A stretch of 64,000 nt of DNA from Opisthorchis felineus (Eukaryota > Platyhelminthes > Trematoda > Opisthorchiida > Opisthorchiidae), in assembly GCA_004794785.1 (NCBI GenBank), contig SJOL01004086.1, positions 1 to 64,000 of the forward strand, read 5' to 3'. Positions within the stretch are counted from its first letter, which is position 1. The number at the start of each line of letters is the position of its first letter. Positions 33,658-45,893 of the stretch are shown in pieces. Below the pieces are notes generated by a model. That model made no database searches and was not told the origin of the DNA. It saw nothing but the letters and a program-made list of their open reading frames with translations. The translations under genes and the position numbers were made by a program.

Positions 33658-36427
33658 CTGGTGGGTCAGGGCAGAATTACCGCTGGCTACACCCTTTGCC
33701 AAAATCAGATGAACAGAGACACTCCACTCCACACATGTTTAAACTCATACCCCTACATAGGTGGTATGCGGTCTACCGATTACTCGTAGTGCCTGAGAGA
33801 GACTCAGTTTGTATACCCGTACAGGCTCATGTTCTCTTAATCCACTAGATCTGATCAGCTCATTTTGGCTTTCTTCAAAAGACCCTGTTCAGTCAACAGA
33901 ACCAACAAAATTCTGAGTATTAGTGAAATTTACTCATACGTCATTTATCGTTCACCGCCATTCTACCCTTATGTTTCACCTACTTGTTCGCTCCAAATCC
34001 TTCAGCTCATAACATTGGGAGAGAATTAAATGCATAAAACTTCATCGTATTTATTGGGAAACCATTAAATTAGAGCCCAATCTCCAGACACTTAAATTAG
34101 TTCTGTATATTTTTTAGGCTCTCAGGCAATTATTTCGTGATAAATATTGCCGCTATCCTAAGTTGCCTGATTTTAAAACACTTTGTATGAGGAAGCTTCA
34201 TCCGGCTAGTGGTGAAAATAAGACTTAGATAAACAAGAAACGACACTCGGTGAAATGAGTGCCTCCTTCTTGTTCCGTGAGCATTCACAGGCATGATTTT
34301 TGTGGATCAATGAAAAAGTGCCCCGGAAAATTTTTGGAAGAATGTCGCTTTGTCCAATGAGCTTAGGCAGTCCATAGCTGCCCAATTATTCTGCATGCAA
34401 CTTCGAAGGAGGGATAGATAACAAGCGCTGGTTTTATTCAAGGTAAAACCTGATGGCAGCTCCCAACCCAGTAGTCTAAATCGAAGGAACAGCCAGCACT
34501 GGACCACGTGATGTAAATTGCATGATTGACGGACGAATGTCCCTATATTTTTTCCGAATGAGAGTTCATGGCAGTGCCGAACTGCGCTAGTTCCTGATGA
34601 TTTAGATTTCAAATATCAGCCGGAATAATTCTAAGGTCACTGTGGCCCTCCAGTGTCATTGACCAGTTACAGGATGAAACTCCTGACAAAATCTCCACAA
34701 GCCACATCGAATACAAAGATGCTTGAACGTTTTACTTTCGGCTGGTCAACTGCTTGAAAATTATAATGCGCAATACAAGAGGAGATCGCCTGCCACAGCG
34801 GCTTTTTGAACACTGACAGTCCTCTATGTTCAGTAGTCGGTACAATCTACGGTGCACATATGATCGGATTTCCTAAATGCGGAACTTGTTTACTAACTAA
34901 ATGTGGTTTTGGGGAGCACTTTGAATCTAGAATTAACAGCGTTTTGTTCCCAAGTCCCCTGCGTCCGTTCAAAAAATAATCAGTTGTGGCCAGAAACACT
35001 TGGGCACATCCCATGTCTTGATCGTAAAGGCCCTTAGCCCTTCTTTATCCTTACATTAGCAAGGAAACACTTTTTCCAATGGTTGTTGGGCTGGATATCA
35101 GCCTCGCTTTGCGGATCAAATGACAATTAAATGTGACCTCATCATTATGATAAAATGGTTACGGCGTGATCATCTAGATAATAACGACAACAACGTTTGT
35201 ACGCATATTCTTCGGGGCTGCTCACGCGCAAACAATCTTTTGTTAGCCAGCTATGAAGACGATACTAAACAGCCATTGTAGGTCTCTGATGGCAATTCCA
35301 TCCACATGCGGTAAAAGAGATTCCACTGCACGTAAAAACGTACCAGCTGACTGTGTGATCCCCCAGTGTTTCTGCCTTTCCAGCGTGAAACTACGTCAAT
35401 GAATACCTTCTAATTTTGCCTAATTAGTTTTCAAAAAAACCTCAAAGCCCGCAATTCCTTCAGTGACATGGAGCATCCGGTGCTTGTTGATACGTTTTTG
35501 CTACCAGGTGGGGTGAAATTGTTTTGTTACAACCAGCGTGTTGCTTCAAGGTGTACGTAAACATCGCGAGTGGGCCCTCCTCTCCCTTATTATGATACCA
35601 GGTATTCACGCTCACAGATCAAACTAGTGACGCAAAAGAAGCTCGTAGCCGTTGTTCAAACCATTCTTCGAACTATTAGCCAGTCGGTCACAGGTTATAA
35701 AATCACCCCTGCAGTTTCTTTGGAAGCGCTCTGGATTAGATTTTTGATAAGGGTGGAGCAGCCTTTGTGCATAGAGTGCCTTCAGTGAGAGCGCAAAATC
35801 ACTACCGAAGACAACATTTTTTCTCGCACAACTAAGAATGTTACTGAACGCACCCCGCGGTCAACACAAGATTAACTGCACTAACCACCCCGATTTGGTT
35901 GTGCCCGAACTTGAATGATGTTTGAAAAAACTTCTTAAAATTCGTACATTACTTCCTTTACACCATAACTTTTAAATATATTATATAAACGCTGCTTGAG
36001 TGGTAATTACTGACCATAGTGTATGTGTTTTTGGACCACATTGAACATAAAGTTGAGCAAATTATCAAACCGCCGCTGAAAACATAACCTTATGCAACCT
36101 GGGTTGGACCACAGAAAGTTACCTTCAATTTTTCAGCCTCACGTCCCTTTAATATTATCACGATGGATGTTAGAAAGTCGAAAGTGCACTACTGTTTGTG
36201 AGGTGCATACTTGGCAAATTCAATTGTCCCTGGAAAAACGGACGTAGTAGGACGTTTGAATATGTATGCACCAAGGTGTTAGAAATTATGTGATCATCAC
36301 TCAGATACCTCACAATCATGAGCTGACCAGCAATAACAATAAGCACACAGATTGAATTACTATGTTTAATTACAGAATAACCAAATATTTATCTCACTAT
36401 AAAAAAACGTAAAATTAAGAAACTCAC
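33658..36427. other. unassigned sequence, probably intronic to protease relic copy 1
   Basis: 2.8 kb between the first-lobe exon (36.4-36.9 kb) and the second-lobe exon (33.5 kb) on the minus strand. An exon coding for the start of the second lobe would be expected here, but I could not find one. Open frames at 34307-34612 (-) and 35570-35788 (+) show no family match. Confidence 0.4.
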
Positions 36428-36880
36428 GGTTGAAACTAGAAACAGAATACTGGTTTAGCTGGCAATGATTTCAGGAGGGACTGAACAAAGTTATCTGGAG
36501 TGATGCTGGAGACAGGCGCGAGCCCCAGCTTTCCAGAAAACCGGTCGAGAAAAGTTGGGCGCGACTTCATAATCTCTATCGTTTGAAAATTAAATCCCAT
36601 AAGGTTATACTCGCCAATTGGCATTGGGTTACTTGCAACAAGAAATACATACCCTGAGGACATCAGTAACGTTCTCTCCCTGTAGTTCATGAATCCCGAA
36701 AAACATGCAAATTTCTCCACCACTTTCGCTTGTTTGTGATGCATAAGCGTTGTAAAACTCAAATTTTCTTGCCAGGTGGGCGTCTGTTGCAACAACTAAC
36801 GAAGTGCTGTACGATGTGTCTACTTCAACATTTAGATATACAGGTGGCGCACCAAGCGCTATATCCATAAACAAATGCCC
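36428..36880 (-). pseudogene. A1 aspartyl protease, first-lobe exon (frameshift and stop)
   Basis: The clearest protease segment. Acceptor TTTTTGTTCAG at 36881, donor CAACC/GTGAGT at 36428. From the start the frame reads LGAPPVYLNVEVDTSYSTSL, with Gly-Ala-Pro-Pro, Asp eleven residues after the Gly, and DTSYS in place of Asp-Thr-Gly-Ser-Ser. It continues to GENVTDVL near 36660. Homology then resumes in another frame as NPMPIGEYNLMGFNF and FSGKLGLAPVSS (the family's FDGILGLG motif), ending in PAKPVFCF and a TAG stop at 36436-36438 just before the donor. Intact splice borders argue for a duplicated, intron-bearing pseudogene instead of a retrocopy. Sequencing error could explain the frameshift but not the active-site changes as well. 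Confidence 0.8.
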
Positions 36881-38082
36881 CTGAACAAAAAGATCGATTA
36901 CAGTTTACGCGTACATCAGGGTGCAGTTTAAGCATATGCGAATACGCCTCCCTTTTCTGGCGTTTGAGCGCTATTTTTCGTGTGTAATTCAGAGTTCCGT
37001 TACTTGTACTTGTATTTCATGGCAAATAAAATGCGTACCTGGTAGACTCAGCGTTCACACTCAAACCATTCCAGCAGAGCAGAAACAGGGTCAAGTGTAT
37101 TCCAACCATGCGACTGCCTGGATTAAAACCAGTTATTGAAGAGAAACAACTTGCGTGAATGCAAACCCTATCGGAGAGAACATTCATTCACAAAAAATTG
37201 TTCATTCGATAGGGCAAACTGGATTGGTTAAATGATTGTTTCCAGAACACATGATCGCATAAATGAAGTGATTCGTTCGGACTGTCTGTTTCACCGAAAT
37301 AATCAAGATCTTACGAAAGATGCAGGCCTATTGGTTCGCGCGTTACAGTGTTTCCAGGACACCAAGTGTTCCTCCTGCGTAAAGCTACGCAAATGATGCT
37401 AAGATGAAGAATAAGTAAACAAGAGAAAAGTCCTGAATATCAGTCCTGTTGATCTCCGGTAATTTTGCTTTTCAAATTTTTCCCACTAATAATAGAAAAC
37501 AGAAAGACACTTATCGATTGGCAAACGCCATTGGTTTGTTTGCTTTGACCAGCAATGAAACGCCTTAAATTTGTAGAGATGAAGCGATTTAAAATAGTTC
37601 CGGCCAGGTCAATAAAACTACCATTTTACATAAACTGCCAACGCGCAGTGATTTTCAGCACAAATTGATATAGTCACTGTAAACGTTATTGTAATAACTA
37701 ACCAGCAAAATGAGCAAACATGTTAGCACCCATTCGGGAGATCTAAATGCCTGATTAAATTGAATGAACAAAAATCATACGTAATCTTCTAGCGAGACCA
37801 TCTTTTCAAAAAATTATGCCCCGTGTCCAGGAAGCTTACTCACTCAATAGTATTGTTAGTACTTCCCTTCTTTTATGAGAATGAAAAAATACTGTGAAAG
37901 AGAAACTGAACCAAGGAGAAAGAATCCATCGGGTAAAGTGGAATATATAGAGAAGATGATAAGCGTTTTGAGAATTTCGGGTCCACATGGAGAGTAATAT
38001 AGATACGGAAAGTATTTTTTTCATCAGATTTAGTGCCGGGCTACCCTGGGAGTCTGTGGATGCTCGAAACGTTGTGCCATGA

Positions 38083-38364
38083 ATGGCATCCAACCTGCAG
38101 CCCCCAACCAGATATAAGGGGGATTTGAGAGTTGGCTCTGGGACATTCACATTTTTTTTGTGCGTTGAGAGTTTGAATGTCTTGATAGGAGCAGCCTATT
38201 CTGACATTGAGAAGATTTATCAGCGCGATAGCGAAGGACCACAAATATATCCTGACCGTTGCGGTGGCGTCACCCAGTTATGCAAGTGGGCGTTCGACTG
38301 TCGAACTTTTAGGCGTCCAATAAACCACCAGGCTACACTGAGCAACCATCCTGAATTATGTTAG
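38083..38364 (+). pseudogene. possible A1 aspartyl protease second-lobe relic, opposite strand
   Basis: Plus-strand frame with TRYKGDL, then FLCVESLNVLIGAAYSDIEK and, about 26 residues on, KWAFDCRTFRRPI. YKGDL, an acidic residue-Ser with a downstream Gly and Ile, and the later aromatic-Asp-Cys followed by Pro are in the order of the second lobe. The catalytic Asp is Glu and the Gly is Leu. The match is weaker than for the minus-strand exons and depends on the neighbourhood. If right, it is a third, inverted copy. Confidence 0.35.
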
Positions 38365-41329
38365 CTCATTTTGGCTTCATCCTAATGGTCTTCATATGGG
38401 GTGTACATCAAGGTTAGCTTCTTCCAGGCTACCAAGGTTCCACGCTACCAAGCATTCACCTCTTTTCCGCTTAATACCTATATCAATCTTGCCACTTTTA
38501 TTGATCTTGTTATTTCAAGACTGATAAAGGGCATCAAAAAAGCGTGGGAACGAGAACTCTGGAAATAAAAATAACGGACCAACAAGAAATACAAATATCT
38601 CATTCTTGTACAGATAATCAAACTCCACTCGAGTTCATCAAACTTACGAAGGATAGAATTTTAATCCGAAGGCTCCCGTTTACTGGTTGCTTCTTCTAAA
38701 GTACTTGAAACGAAGCGCCACGAAGCTCCGTACTGCAGGCTAAGCATTTATAGCTAGCCAATGGCTACTTGTTTATCCACACTTTTTTTGGATGGTAGTA
38801 CCCCTCCCCCAAAATGCATGGCTTGAAACATATTCTACTAAATGCAGGAATCAAGCAAACTTATTGCTCAGCAGCAAGGGCGCAGCCTGAAGCAACCTTT
38901 GAATTTCTTCGCCTTACGTACGCTTCTTTTCCGGCAGTCAGCATGATGGGCATTAATGCGTGCTTTCCAGATGTTTTTTTTCAATTTGTACATACTTGCA
39001 TGTGCCGTCAGTATGATGTAAACAAAATAGTCCTCGAAGAATAATGAATATTGAGCTCCTGCTTTGCTTCCCACAATCTCCTCCCTCTCGTATTTGTCAA
39101 GACCTACACTAGCACAAACATATTTCCATTGATTTTGTGTGAATTTGCAAAACCATTATTCGAAAACCATTATTTCTTCCTCCCAAAATTAAGATCGCGA
39201 AACTGTGATGCAGCAAGGAAGTATCCTGTGTGTAAGTAGAAGAAATTCAATTTGATAGGCAGCCTTTTTATCATTCAGCCCAAGATGGCCAAAGCACATT
39301 AGCTGTAACCTGGCTAGAGCAATGTTCGCCGATTTATCGCGGGTTTCATTGTTGTTACAACTCCATAAACCACATCGGGACCAAAATATAAGGCTTACGA
39401 TATCCAGCAGCTGGACAATTTTTGCAGGCAGTCGCGTCTCATACGGTTCATCTGATGCAACACGTGTATTGCATTACTGTCTTTGCTGTTCCTTTAAACC
39501 TGTCGCATATTTGGCCATGTCAGCATGGATGAAACTCACAAGCGAAGCGCCTGAGGTAAACAAAAGACTAAGAATATTTTTTCTGATATATTCCTTGAAG
39601 CGGAAGAATATTGACACTCTAGGACGATTCTCCGACATTTTTATTTTGAAAGCTACCCAGAGTAATTTGCAAATAGTGCTCCAGTCCAAGTCAGGAAGTA
39701 TAGTGGCCACGCAAAAAGTAAAAAATGTTTTCTATGGAGTTGCGGCCAAATTGCCTTATGGTTTCCTGGAATGTTTCTGTAGATACACAGCCATCACGAA
39801 GGCTTTGATACACGTTTGACGCTGAACTGTTCGATCTGTAGGCATTTTTTTATTAAAATATGCAGCGAGCCAAGAAGCACTCGATGGGTTTCGTCCCCAA
39901 AATATGACGGCTAACTGAAAATAATTTCGACAGCCCACCGTGTGTCTACGGAGTATGTCGCTTGCAGTAATTTCGGAGGACGGTTGTAAATCAGTTTGTC
40001 AGGCTATGCATATGGGCCAGATCCTGAAAAACCTGCAAGTCACCGCCGTGTTTGACAAGTGATTTGTAATGGATAGGAACATCAAGCCTTACACACATAT
40101 TCATGAGGCCTGGATAGACTGGAAAACATGGCACGATTCTAAAACCTTGCAAAACCCGATCACCGCCGAACATTACTTGGGTGGATCACGAGATTTCGGA
40201 GATCCTCTTCAATGTACTAGCTCAACAAGCAACACCCTGTGGGACACACAGGTTAATATTTCGGGCAGCAAAACCACTAGCCTGCATTTATTACCTAGGC
40301 TAATCGGAAGCGTCGTGGAGTACTGGTTTGAACCAGACGGATTTTTTGGATAATTTAATAATTATTTTTGCGGCCGCGCGCTTTATAAACGCCGGACAGT
40401 CAAGCACAAGCTCTGCTAAAGAACGAAGAATGTAAAATATAAGCTGACGTGCGAACTGCTGAAAAGGGCGTAAGGTTCTACTGAGAACTTTCATTGCATG
40501 AGAGCACGCCTAACCACCCGGGCGTGGTGTAGATCAAAATAATACCGTGATAATGGTTCCTACACAGATTCCACCAGGTAGCCCTCTTATGCACCGTAAG
40601 CTGATGTAAAAAAATATAGTCGTGGAAATGCGACAATAAAGTAACCTGGTTCTCCACGCCCTTGTGATAATTGCAGTTATTTTAGCTAAGAAAAAGGTAG
40701 TAAGATGCGGACATATGCTGTCAGATCGATGAAGAGGACAGTGTTTTCGCCTTTTCGTGCATCAACAATCTGTTCAGGCTGCTGCAAGATTAATTTAGTT
40801 CAGCGCACTGAGCGTGTACCTGGGGTGCCGAAAAGAAACGGAGAAAAAAGCACCTCTATGGAGACTGTACAATTATTATCACGTGGGCTACAAAAATTTG
40901 AACTATGACCTTTGGCCTCACTAATCCTGCAGTATCCGTCCTGTGCTTGATACGGACAGCGTCTTGCGGCCTCAGTTCGGAGACCTGTTCAGATTGTTTC
41001 CGGAATGATAGTCTCGGAAGGGTTTACAATCAGCAGCTGGTGATTGGACGTATTGATACCCCACTTTATCACGCCGTCTGAGTTGTCAGGGCGTAAATAG
41101 GCCGTGTTCAATTTAAAGTAAAGGGGAGACATAACGGCTCCCCAGAATCCACTCACCTATTCGTATCACGATATGGTGCATTAATCTTACTAAGCCCATA
41201 AAAGGCAGTGACCAACCTGAATTGATGGATTAACACAGGATCATGGCATCTACCTAAACTTTCTCAATAAACTAGCTCCTTTTCGCTTAGCGTGCTTCTT
41301 GTGCGCATAAGGAGACAAACAAAAATAAG
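38365..41329. other. unassigned sequence
   Basis: Contains the longest open frame outside the simple repeats, 165 codons at 39322-39819 (+), with no domain I can identify and no Kozak or splice support. Nothing else stands out. Confidence 0.4.
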
Positions 41330-41850
41330 AGCAGCACCGCTCCAGTTATCAGTGCTGGATGGTATGCCCGGCAAAGTAGGGACTCATAGGAAGCATCTAA
41401 GTGACTATAAACGGGTTATCGATGCAATCTGGACAAATGTCGGTGGAAAGTTGTCAAAACCGGCTGCCAGGAACGGGAAGAATTTCGCCCAATACAACCG
41501 CGCGCTTTAGTCTCAAAACAACCATCATCTAACCGTATGTATTTTATGGTCATCGGTTGCAGCAGGTATCTGATAAATTTTATGCCTCAATACAAGGGTG
41601 CCAATGGGCCTTTATTATGGAGACTGGTAGGGAAAACCATGGGCCCATGGCAACGGTTTGGATGCACGTGCTCCATTTAGAGCAACTGAATCAACATCTC
41701 CAACCTTCTAAAAATCCCGTATCGAGGCTCTATTTCGGGGAGGAAACAATGAGCAGGACAGACGGGTTTGCTGATAATTCCATTCATACCTCGTTGGCAT
41801 GTCAGTGCTTCACCTCTTCTAGTTCGATCCCACAAGCCCACGGAGTGGAG
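41330..41850 (+). repeat. dispersed repeat family C, copy C3
   Basis: Aligns with C1 (4490-5150) from the GTGCT at 41351 through GACTATAAACGGGTTATCGA, the Lys/Gly-rich segment and GTTTGGATGC near 41657 to the CTTCACCTCTTCTAG near 41807. In one frame LSDYKRVIDAIWTNVGG parallels NYKRVLDAAWRTTG in C1. A smaller related piece (GGTTTGCTGATCATTCCATT) lies at 44058-44077. Confidence 0.55.
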
Positions 41851-42360
41851 CATTGAGTTAAACTCAATACCACGAGTTTCAGGTTGGCTAGTCATACATT
41901 TTCAGTTTGCTGTTGGGTTGAAAGGGGTAGACCTGTTCCGTTTATGCCGCACTCTAGGATGACGTCGTATGTGCAGAATCCAGTGGCACACCGATGGTAT
42001 ACACGTAGCGGTCGAGGATTACCCAGCGGCCGCTTCGTGCAATCAGCCAGGTCGACTCATTTACTGCATGGAATAGACGGTTCAGAGAAAAAGGTCACTA
42101 CCGGCGCTAACGTATCTCACAGTAACAAATTCGCCCACCTCACCTCGTTGCGCTCTTTGGCGTTTTTTTTGGCGAGAACCTAAGCTCTGTCGGTTTGGAC
42201 TGAGGACGTTCAGACATTACCCACAACATTCGGTGATAATACATGACTGTTCAATTTTCGTTACCGATTCCTCAGTCTGGTCAATAAAAATGATATTGAG
42301 TCCATCAACTTTGCCCATGCTGTTAACCGGGAGTGCTAGAGTTTCAGGCTAGCTTATTGG

Positions 42361-42794
42361 ATGGAAAACCACTCCAAGTTCTTCATTCAGGTGGCCGGTC
42401 TCCGTTGGTCCAAAGATGCAGAAGTAATAACCCGTCCGTTTCACAGAATCAGACAGGATGCTGAAATAATTTTGCGGATCTCAACCAACAAATGTCGGTT
42501 CTTCAACAACTTTAAGCACGAAACGGTTGTGATCTGTCAAACGGCTGTCACCGCGCAGTCAACTTCAACGTTCAAAAGAAATTGGAGGGCGTGGCCGGTC
42601 AAAATCAAAGAAAACCACGTACAAAATGCAGGCATTACGGTGAGTATCACTTTGCCCATTACTTCCATTTAAGGTGTCAGGTGAAATCCTCGTGTTCAAA
42701 AATAACTTATGTGGGCCGCAGATGCCCAGGCAACAGCAGGTCAATGTGCAGCTCAAAGGTCTTCGTCCAAATCGTTGACCAGGGCATGCTATAA
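42361..42794 (+). pseudogene. gypsy-type (Ty3-like) gag fragment with zinc knuckles
   Basis: Plus strand. The first frame (42361-42580) reads FNNFKHETVVI and resembles the end of the capsid region of LTR retrotransposon gag. The frame then shifts at about 42580 to EGVAGQNQRKPRTKCRHYGE, HFAHYFHLRC, SCSKITYVGRRCPGN. This last part has the layout of two nucleocapsid zinc knuckles, which bind element RNA, but zinc ligands are lost: two Cys positions in knuckle one are aromatic and the His of knuckle two is Tyr. No protease or polymerase follows. Bel/Pao gag is an alternative assignment. Confidence 0.65.
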
Positions 42795-44570
42795 TGACTC
42801 TGAATGCTTTGAGGAATTTCGTAATCTTCTCTAAGAACAATACAAGTACTGTTGACGCTGACACCGATATCAAAGCGCATAGCGCAGCAAAGACAAACCG
42901 AATTGGTTTTTACCAAGATAATTACATTGCGGCGCGAGAATCTTTACCCCCTGGACATCAAACGGAATTCTGACTGGGTCGAGGCTGCGTCGAGCAAGTC
43001 TGTACACTCCTTCATGTTTTAGCGCAACGTTCAATCTATTCGAACGTTCATTGCCACTAAGCTAACCTGGTTAAAAGGGTATACCCCTATATTTTAATTT
43101 CATAATCCGCCATCTATTAAAACATGTGTTCTGGCCATGTGAGAGTTTTTATTTTGAGCTCTGCGAAAAAGCGCCCACTCTCCCTTTTCATGTTCGAATT
43201 CCCCACTGATGAAAAATTAAGCGAATCTTGGAAGGTTTTCAAATCCCTAGAATTCATATACTTACTGGTGAGAACCTTGTCGATCTGAAAAACGTGGACG
43301 TCGAAGACGGGGGCAGACAGATACGTTGAATAGACTGACCACTATCATAACATCATTTGGAATGTCCCTATCATCTCCAAGACGTGTGGTCTCTGAAAAG
43401 ACCTCGAAAAACTCAAACAGAATCACCTGAGTTTGTAGACAATTTTGCACAAGTAGATGGCTGGATTGGATCTGACCAGAGCGCATCTGCTGAAGCCACT
43501 GAAACACTTACCACGACGCAAATTACGACCGTCAATTTGCGTCAGCTTATAACTGGAATCAAAGGTCACAAAACAACAGGGTAAAAAGAAGCTGTAAATT
43601 TGTGGAGTAATCAAAAATATCCTACACACAGATGAGATGGGGCAAGTACGAAAGATAACCACTCATTCCGATACAACACACAATAAATTAATGGAAATGC
43701 AGATTCCTAGAACACTCACGTATAGTTGCCTTGAGGTAGTACACTTAACAGCATTATGTGTAGGCTCAGACATGGGTTACGCATGTCGAACAACCGCCAA
43801 AAGCAAGGAGATTCTTTTCACGCGTCTCCTTCAAAATGCTACCAAGAACGTGATGGACGTCGTACGACCTGACTGATGGTGCTGTCTCTGATGATGACAA
43901 TAGTGCTGATGATGGTGTTTCATCATGTAGATAATATTATGCATAAAGATAAGGGGAACGGATAGCAACTGTGAGCCCACTGACACGTTCATATTGGTAT
44001 TCGACACACAGGATGTTGCATCTTTCCACCTTGTACTCTTGTCAGTAGCGCGTCCAAAAGGTTTGCTGATCATTCCATTCAAGTTTGCGTGTAAACGATG
44101 CATGTGGATGAGCTCCACCCAGTGTAGATATTGCGTGTCATAGAACAAACACAGGAACATCGGCATCCCTTTTCATTTTTACTTGGGACAAATGGGAAGG
44201 GACCTACTATTAAACATGCTCCGATTTGTTTTGCATGCAACTTAAGTCGCAGGAGCCAGGTCCGAATGATTCTAGGGGACCGAACTAACTATTACAACGA
44301 AATATTGGCCCAAATGTGTAGAAGCTACCTAAGATCGCTTGCGGCGAACATGTCTAGATGTGAATGTTGAAAATGATCCAACAAGCCGCACAGGAATTTC
44401 AATTGGCACTCATCAGATACGTGTACAATGATTGATCAGGTGTTTCCTGGTTACAGGTTGCGACCACTGATCACAAAATCATGTGCACACCGATTGGTTT
44501 GCATACTGGGTGTGATTCTTTGTACAACCAGAGTAAAAATCAAGTGCCGGTGAACAGTTAGCACGTCTTA
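42795..44570. other. unassigned sequence
   Basis: Downstream of the gag relic one would expect protease and reverse transcriptase; neither is visible. A short family C-like fragment lies at 44058-44130. Confidence 0.4.
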
Positions 44571-44572
44571 AC

Positions 44573-44607
44573 CGAAGACTTCGCTGTGGAGCTGACAACT
44601 CCACAGC
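44573..44607. other. two adjacent perfect hairpins
   Basis: CGAAG-A-CTTCG at 44573-44583 overlaps by one base a 9-bp perfect stem GCTGTGGAG / CTCCACAGC with a 7-base loop CTGACAA at 44583-44607. No terminator-type T run or gene lies beside it. Role unknown, and chance is possible. Confidence 0.5.
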
Positions 44608-45893
44608 TGGTCGGATTCTGACAAAGCCAAGGCCTAGAAGAGATCACTAGTATGCGGTACAAGGGAACGGTCTTACTCATGAGGAGTGTTCACCTAGCGA
44701 TGCACACTGAATTCAGTGACCAGCTGACCTTGTCCTACACTAAGTTCATTGGGCAGAAATGGCCACGCGCTATCTGAAGTAGAAATGCCATTCGATGAAG
44801 ACAATGTCCATTCTAGAACACAAAGGTAACTCAAGGAACTGTGCAGATCATCGATGTTTGATAGTAACTCTACATGGAATAAAGCTCGGGGAGTACTTCT
44901 TTCTTAGGACTGTCTAACACAGGGTTTTACCAAGCTCATCAAGCTGTATTGACTCATGTTGAAAACGATGGAACCATCAACATGGACCATTTGGCATTTG
45001 GGTAGCTAGAATTTAGAACAGTGGCAAACTAGGAGACCACATGGGAATCCAAAACCAAAAAGCTTACTGCGAAAATTCCGAAGATCAAAGTGTACGACAA
45101 AACATCCGTTCTGCGTAAATTATAGGGCCTACAGCGTACGCACAGCTCAAAAATTCAACAAAGAAGAAATTGTAGTTTCCGTCCTGGCTGGAGGAGTCGG
45201 CCGAATCAGAGTATCAGGAATTGCACCAGGGTTCATCGCCATCGTATTCCACCAAATCGTAGGCGCCCGCTTCTCTATTCCTTCCTCCAGTATCTAGTCA
45301 CAGAAAAGGTCCGCCGCCATTAAGGTAACCCCGGCCATCACCGGTTCCAAAGAAGAGCCTCGGGAACGTTTCACCTCTTGAATGAGATAGCTGTGTACAT
45401 ATAAATGAAGTAGTAATGATCGGCCTATTCATAAATGTAAAGCGGATAACATAGGAAAGACGAAGACATTGGGGAATGTACGTATGCGCATGACCGACCA
45501 CTTGGTGCTAGCCAGTGTCCAGTACGCTAAAAATGCGATATCAAATAAACCTCACGGCGTCCGAGCAGTTTTCTCCCTCAAAAGTTTCTCAGAGGCTGGT
45601 TCGACCACCAGCTGGATGCTAGTCAGTGTATCGTGGAGGTGAATATCTTACAAGTTGTCCGAAAGGTGTCCTTCAGAACATAAGCCAGCACGGCGTGACC
45701 TCTAATAAGTGAACTGTCCCCACAGCATTCGCCCCAACCGCAAACGTTGACTTCTCGATACAAAATTAGTCCCCTAAAGAGTCCACGATATCGTTCACAT
45801 TTAATCGTCATCTAGTGTGGCTTATGGCTGCAGAAACATAACAATCTTTCCGGTTCCTTCCTCAATGAAATCCTCCAGGAGTAGTGCAGGGAT
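44608..45893. other. unassigned sequence
   Basis: No recognised feature. The part from about 45600 lies downstream of the minus-strand LINE relic and may be its 3' untranslated region, but it does not resemble family B. Confidence 0.4.

Noticed and set aside
39322..39819. 165-codon plus-strand frame with a GVAAKLPYGFLE stretch faintly like the first lobe of A1 proteases
   Set aside because: Only one short stretch is suggestive, the order relative to the plus-strand second-lobe relic is wrong, and no active-site motif is present.
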